Origin: Gigaspora margarita
Taxonomy: Eukaryota > Glomeromycota > Glomeromycetes > Diversisporales > Gigasporaceae
Reading direction: 5' to 3'
Length of the DNA stretch: 64,000 bases
Assembly (NCBI GenBank): GCA_009809945.1
Contig: WTPW01001275.1
Location: forward strand, 79,958 to 143,957
Shown here: piece by piece, positions 58,650 through 64,000 of the stretch
How the letters are laid out: each line of letters begins with the position of its first letter
Numbering within the stretch: the first letter of the stretch is position 1
Notes under the pieces: model-generated
The model's input: only the letters and a program-made list of their open reading frames with translations
What the model was told of the DNA's origin: nothing
Databases searched by the model: none
Position numbers and translations under genes: made by a program

Positions 58650-59230
58650 GTTTGTGACACGGTTAGGTGATTAAAGCTTCAATCGAGAGATTGAAGTTTC
58701 AAGTGAGTGATTAAAACTCCAATCGAATGATTACAGCTCCAATCGAGAGATTGAAGCTCCAAGTGGGTGATTAAACTCTAATCGAGAGATTGAAGATCCA
58801 ATAGGGATTGGAACTGTTTAACCGTTTAAAAATTGCTCTATAGTTCCGGGCAAAATTATGTTGGTTGTGAGCCGGAATTATTTTAATGCCGGCCAAATTA
58901 AACGGTTAAACGTTTAAACGATTAAACGATTAAGAAAAATTTTAGGCGGATCCAATCCTTAAGCTCCAAGTGAGGGCTTAAAAAGCCCACAGAATTAAAG
59001 ATATATAAGGGTATAATTCAGTCTGTGAAGGAAAGAACTAACGATTGTTAATAATTATGGATAATATTTAGTATTATTGTAATAATCCGACGTATAGATT
59101 TTTCAGATAAAGAGAAACATATAACCTGTAATTATGTGTGTTAGTTTATTGATTTAAACCATTTAACCTTAACCACTATTTGTTCACGATCGAAGCTAAA
59201 TTGGTCCAAAACCCTATAAGCTCTCCCACT
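58650..59230 (+). mobile_element. Possible solo LTR
   Basis: Starts TGTGACACGG, has a tandem repeat (58665-58800), a TATA-like GATATATAAGGG near 59000 and ends at about GGTTGTAACA, giving TG/CA borders. No target duplication or internal retroelement genes were found. Confidence 0.25.
58665..58800. repeat. Tandem repeat, AATCGAGAGATTGAAG units
   Basis: Three to four units of about 35-60 bp carry AATCGAGAGATTGAAGCTCC and AAGTG-GTGATTAAA. Further along, GTTTAAACGATTAAACGATT (about 58910-58930) is a separate short repeat. Confidence 0.75.
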
Positions 59231-59524
59231 GGTTGTAACATCAGATATAGCTTATCGGATAAATGGATGACAATTGGAACTCTACTATTACTACTTAACA
59301 TTACATCACAAATTTCAAGGGAACCCAATCACTAAAGATTAAACCAAAATTCCAGCAAAAACTATTAGAACATTATTACACTAAAATGAAAAAGAATTGC
59401 TACACAATAAAATAGGAGTCAAAAGTTAAATTACCTATTAGCATTTTAGAATGACAACACTACAACACTAAATCAACCAGAATATAAAAAAAATATAGAT
59501 AACTAATCTCCCAGCGCATCAGTG

Positions 59525-60670
59525 ATGGTAAATGACCTGAAATGACTCAAATGACCCAAATGACAAATGACCAGTCATTGGGTCATTTCAAAAATCAAAT
59601 GACCTGGTAAGGTCATTTGAAATTTTTTAATTTTATTTGTAAAAGATGTGATTGGCTTAGAGATTGGGCCCGGCACAAAATTCAAGTTCCGGGTTACCCT
59701 CTTGTTTACAAGATCATTACCAGGTCACAAAACGTTGTTGCTCAATTCCCCTGACACCACAATGCCGACATGCTATTTCATCTATAGCACAATTTTTTGA
59801 TAAAACATACATTCGACATTACATATTTTTGACAAGACAAGACATTTCCCCGACAATCATTTCTTCGACATAAAATTGTCCAGATTTAACATTAGGGTTG
59901 GCCTGATTTAGAGTTAATGTTGAATAAAATTATATGTCGGGAATAATTATCGAGGAGATGCCTTGTCTAAGGTTGTCGAATAAATGTAATGTCATATGTC
60001 CTATCAAAAAAATGTGCTGCAGATGAAATAGCATGTCGGCATTATGGTGTCGAAATCGTACCATAATCGTTACAAACTGTGTCATTTACTAATAACGAGA
60101 GTAACCCGAGTGACCCAGTTATCATTTATGAATTGACCAATCTACGTACTTTTGTGATAAATATCATTATCCAGCGTGAAACTGGTTCTTAGCAACATAT
60201 CAATATGACCATTTTTCTACAACTCTTGCTGTCTTGTCAATGACTTAGCTGACTGTAGCATTTTTTCTGATATTTACTATTATCCATCATTTATTTTTTA
60301 TTCGAATCGACTAAATAGAAAAATTTAAGCCTCATTTATTTTTCTTGTGCTGTTTTAGTCTGGGTACAACGATGGTATTAAAATATACTGGGTCTAATCT
60401 AAGTCTACTCTTAGGTGGTATTAATTGCAATGTTATTTGGAATATCTTATTTTACATTGATTTGTAAAATGTTAACCCGGTCACCCAGGTAGCAATAGTT
60501 ATGACGTTATACGGGTCACCTGTATAATTTATTTCAAGCATTACACAGGTTTTGTGACCAATAGGGTTTCAATTCTATATGGGAAATGACCTAATGACCT
60601 TAATGACCCTGGTCATTTGGAAATGACCGTAGTCACTTGGTCACGAGTCATTTCCCAAAATTTGAGCATG
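59525..60670. mobile_element. AAATGAC-rich inverted-repeat element (about 1.15 kb)
   Basis: The left part has repeated AAATGACC words after CAGTGATGGT, and the right part has the same words in opposite orientation (GGTCATTTGG, GAGTCATTTCCC). The borders are approximate. It contains the long hairpin at 59753-60051. Confidence 0.5.
59753..60051. mobile_element. Fold-back MITE, arms about 115 bp
   Basis: GACACCACAATGCCGACATG and CATGTCGGCATTATGGTGTC form the tips, and complementarity continues through CTATTTCATCT / AGATGAAATAG and most of the 299 bp. Confidence 0.8.
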
Positions 60671-60732
60671 GCTTGTTACTGTATTATGGATGTTAATCAG
60701 TATTGTTATCTTTTCATTTTATTATTATGGTA

Positions 60733-61211
60733 TAGATGATCAGAAATGTATAATATGAGGATATAAAATACCTATTTAAAATCATTATTGCTAAATTTTT
60801 AACCCATAATAATCACTTAGGTATTTTATGCCCTCATTCTAGATCGTGTGATAATCTGAAAATCGAACCAAATAAACACCAGGATAATTAGATTCATCCG
60901 AGCATCAACTTGGTACACATTTTAGGATTGCGATTAATTGAATATTCGGCAATGATACTCGTATAATCATGTGATAGTCTAAAAATTGAATCAAATAATC
61001 GCAGTTTGCAAAATGTTGAAAATTAAAAGAAACTAATATGGTATAAATACCAGATCCAGTGTGAGGGTATAAAAACACTATTTAAATCCATACCATACCT
61101 TTATGTTATATTATTATTAAGGGTTAAGATATAACGATATCAAATTAGTATGGTTTTAAATATTATTGCTAAAAAATATAGTGATATCAGTATAAATTTC
61201 TGATCATCCTA
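60733..61211. mobile_element. Inverted-repeat element, TAGATGATCAGAAAT ends (about 480 bp)
   Basis: Left TAGATGATCAGAAATGTATA and complemented right TAGGATGATCAGAAATTTAT. Internal inverted pair ATATAAAATACC / GGTATTTTATGCCC near the left. No coding sequence. Confidence 0.6.
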
Positions 61212-62405
61212 TATAAATAAAAATAAAAAATAAAAAAAGATAACGATACTGATTAAAATTAATATTGTAAAACTGAACCTTTTTATTTTATTAAACTTTG
61301 ATTCTTATTTCGCTTTCAATTTGTCACTTATTTTATTTTATTTTTTATTACGTTCTTTATATTCTATTTCGAAATCTACAGTATTTCATAAAATAATATT
61401 CATAAATAAAAACTATACCGGTAACTATTTTAAAACAATTATTATATTTGAAATGTAAATATTGGACTAAGATGAATTTATATGTGAATCTTAACGGCAA
61501 AAAATGCGTCTTTAAATTGGTTGAATGAATTTTAGAAAATATGAAAGACTTCCGTGCAGCTAACCGAACTATTCAGTGAAAGGCAAAAATTACTTTTGAG
61601 TGTATCCACAGTTATATTGTAGGAAAGCAAAAATTTTAACGTAAATAAAAAAAATTAAAATAACGACAACAATAAAATGGGGAATATCGTAATATTTAAA
61701 AAGCAGAATTCCGGAGGTTGACTCCGAACTATCACATGGCACAACCGGTACAAATTTTCGAATTGTGAATATTCGAATTTTTTCATCGAAAATTTTATAT
61801 AAATATAATTATGCTTGAACATTGTTACGATTACTTACTAATCACGTTGAGATTGGCACCTGAGAACGACCTTGATTTGTGTTATAAATTTTTAACTATT
61901 ATAAATTTATATTTATCGCTATGATTAGCATTTTCAAAGTCGTTTAAGTTAATATTTAGTTGCTCCGTTCTTGATTTTGCGTGATAGCACCGCACAAATA
62001 CATAGTATTTGATCCTTAATTTAAAATGAAAAATTAGCACATTAATTACTATCAGCTATATTTGATATCTGAATCTTCAATTAATTTCCAGCACTAGAGC
62101 CTAATCATAAATTTTTTCTTTTAATATACCAAACCATGAAGCTTGCAATTCGACGTAAAAGAGCTAATATTTATGAAATATTAAAACTACAGTAATTGCA
62201 AATTAAAAAAGAAAAATATTTTACGACAGTGGAATTTATTTACTTGAATGTCAAAATTAAGGTCAGAATCCAAAACAAATAAACATTTTTAACTACAATA
62301 CTTTATGAATGGTCAAGAACTCTATTACAGTGATGTTAGTTATTTAAGGGTAGGGTATCCAGATCATTTTTTTGATTGGTCGAATCATATAATGTTTACA
62401 TGCAA
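61212..62405. other. Non-coding AT-rich region
   Basis: No gene or defined repeat was recognised. Confidence 0.4.
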
Positions 62406-62754
62406 ATCATATGGGGTCTTTGCCTTGAAAATGACCCTACGGCACTATAAATTTTTTTTGAGTAAATCGTAAATAAAGATTGTGTAACCAAAACAACCCA
62501 AGCTATGATCTTCGCAAAACTTTTTTGTTATTGGATAAAATTGATGGTAAAATATTTATCCGCTATGTTGATCATTTACATTATATTCAACGTCAAATTT
62601 CCGGACTTCCATAACTCATTTTAATATTAAGTTAATCGGTTATAAAACTTGCACAAAATGAACTTTGTGCTTCATAAATTAAGGCTTAACAAAAATCTCA
62701 ATTTTGGTTTGGGGACCTCGGAACCCTATTTTCAAGGCAAAGACCCCATATGAT
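62406..62754. mobile_element. Inverted-repeat element, ATCATATGGGGTCTTTGCCT ends (349 bp)
   Basis: Terminal repeats of about 30 bp, nearly perfect (ATCATATGGGGTCTTTGCCT then TGAAAAT). The centre shows no recognisable protein. Directly after it lie GCATGCC-rich words (62780-62815) shared with about 25965-26050. Confidence 0.75.
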
Positions 62755-63120
62755 ACCTAGGTTGGGGCACGGTGTCCCAAGGCATGCCTTTTTCGCATGC
62801 CTTTAGGGCATGCCCATATCATGTGATTATTAATAGCTATTCATGTGATACAACTACATGTCAATTGGCACTATATGCTTAAAAATTATACGTATGTACG
62901 TATGATAGTAAAAAAAAAAAGATTTTAATTATAACAGTAAAAATCTAAGCGAGGTTATTTAATACTTATTGTACGAATATATTAACCCTTTATTAATACG
63001 TTTATCAATTCACTTCTAGGCATAACTACAGTTACTTTATTAGCAGTTATCAATTGTAGGGCGAATATTTCAAATTTTATTTTATTTTAATATATATAGT
63101 GCATGCCCGGGCACAATCAT

Positions 63121-63505
63121 TGTTGGGAAATTAGTGTTCTCAGAGTTCTCATGGGAACACTATTATAAATTTGTGAACAGTATAGATTTTTTACTGTTCA
63201 CTATTAAAAAATTTTTTGAGAACAATAAAATAATAACATTGTTCTCATAAGTATATAATAATTAGCTATATAATTTCATGCCAAACCAAAAACTAATAGA
63301 AATTCTTATTTAATTTTCATAGATAAGATTTCAATTTGCTATAGTAACTACTTATTTGAGGTTATACCTTATATTGATAACATTATATTGTTTTTTTTTT
63401 TTTTCTTTTTTTTTTTTAGTGAGAACAATAACCAATTGTTTGAGAACACTTGTAGCTATTATACTGTTCTCATGAGAACAGTGTTTGATTCTGAAATTTC
63501 CAACA
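63121..63505. mobile_element. Inverted-repeat element with GAGAACA motifs (385 bp)
   Basis: Ends TGTTGGGAAATT and (complemented) TGTTGGAAATTT; inside each end TGTTCTCA-GAGAACA motifs form further hairpins (for example ACTGTTCTCATGAGAACAGT near 63465). CAAT lies next to each end, but no full duplication is evident. Confidence 0.6.
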
Positions 63506-63775
63506 CAATACGAAGGTATGCCTAAAAATTTCCTGTGCAGTTGATCTACAATTTATCTATTTATTATATCGAAAAGCTTTGCACGCATGTGATATATTAT
63601 TGCTTGGAATATAACTGGCTAGTAATGCCAGATATCAAACTTTATTGAATAATATTATTGAGAATTTGCAGCATATATCAGCGTAATTGATGTATAAACC
63701 GAGATGTACAATACTCCCAGAAATGCAAACATAACCATGCTGGGGATTGCTGTCTGGTTTGAATCATGATGCGTG

Positions 63776-63914
63776 GCATCAGCTGGTGGTCTCCCACACT
63801 GCATAAAGCAGGCTGGCCTCATTTATTATTATTTGGATGCATCTGGATAGCGAGCACCAGATATTAAGGCTTATTAGCATCAGCTGGTGATTTCCCACAC
63901 TGCATAAAGCAGGC
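63776..63914. repeat. Repeated 38-bp word at 101-bp spacing
   Basis: GCATCAGCTGGTGGTCTCCC (63776) and GCATCAGCTGGTGATTTCCC (63877) both continue ACACTGCATAAAGCAGGC. No gene was recognised in the last kilobase of the window. Confidence 0.8.
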
Positions 63915-64000
63915 AGCTTTTATAAGAGATTTAAGCTAGCACGAAATGGCAGAATCTAAGTAGATTCTGTGTAAATTCATATGGGTGGGAGGGTTTGGGT

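Overview
The window is very AT-rich, intron-bearing eukaryotic DNA in which genes are a small minority. Three features point to an arbuscular-mycorrhizal fungus (Glomeromycotina, Rhizophagus/Gigaspora type): a lineage-expanded type of tyrosine-kinase-like protein kinase with a low-complexity N-terminus, a BTB-BACK protein with the repeat motif IWNYVIKWGIAQNP (a second decayed copy lies 6 kb away), and dense small transposons with short GTAAG-type introns. This is an inference from sequence character; no species marker was seen.

Only two intact protein genes are supported: a minus-strand kinase (29922-32450) and a plus-strand BTB-BACK-coiled-coil gene in six or seven exons (51175-53355, or to 53472). 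At the left edge a minus-strand reading frame (1-372) runs off the window behind a primer-binding-site-like motif and a possible short LTR. Five decayed genes are recognisable: a non-LTR retrotransposon RNase H (about 5.2-6.05 kb), a Ty3/gypsy gag (42.1-43.5 kb), a spermidine-synthase-like gene (46.0-46.7 kb), a mitochondrial ribosomal protein uL3 gene that still has an intron (54.5-55.3 kb) and a BACK-domain fragment (57.8-58.1 kb).

The rest is mobile and repetitive DNA. From 0.9 to 29 kb there are tRNA-headed SINEs with target duplications (8.8-9.3 kb; 12.2-17.4 kb), several MITE families, and minisatellites. One SINE of about 970 bp is split by a 4.3-kb TA-flanked insertion, which itself carries tandem repeats and four smaller inverted-repeat elements. 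An intact inverted copy of the same SINE at 43.9-44.9 kb proves the split. From 33 to 50 kb the pattern continues with degenerate tandem repeats, a 1.7-kb TA element containing a nested 0.64-kb element, and a hAT-like MITE inside the gag remnant. From 58 to 64 kb there are more fold-back elements and short tandem duplications.

The most unusual biology is in the BTB gene. A tandem duplication has made two 137-nt coiled-coil exons whose phases allow one or the other, but not both, in frame. The C-terminal TLD domain expected in this family is replaced by the coiled coil and a short basic tail. Two assembly gaps (22530-23209, 53764-54021) and one N (45484) limit reading.
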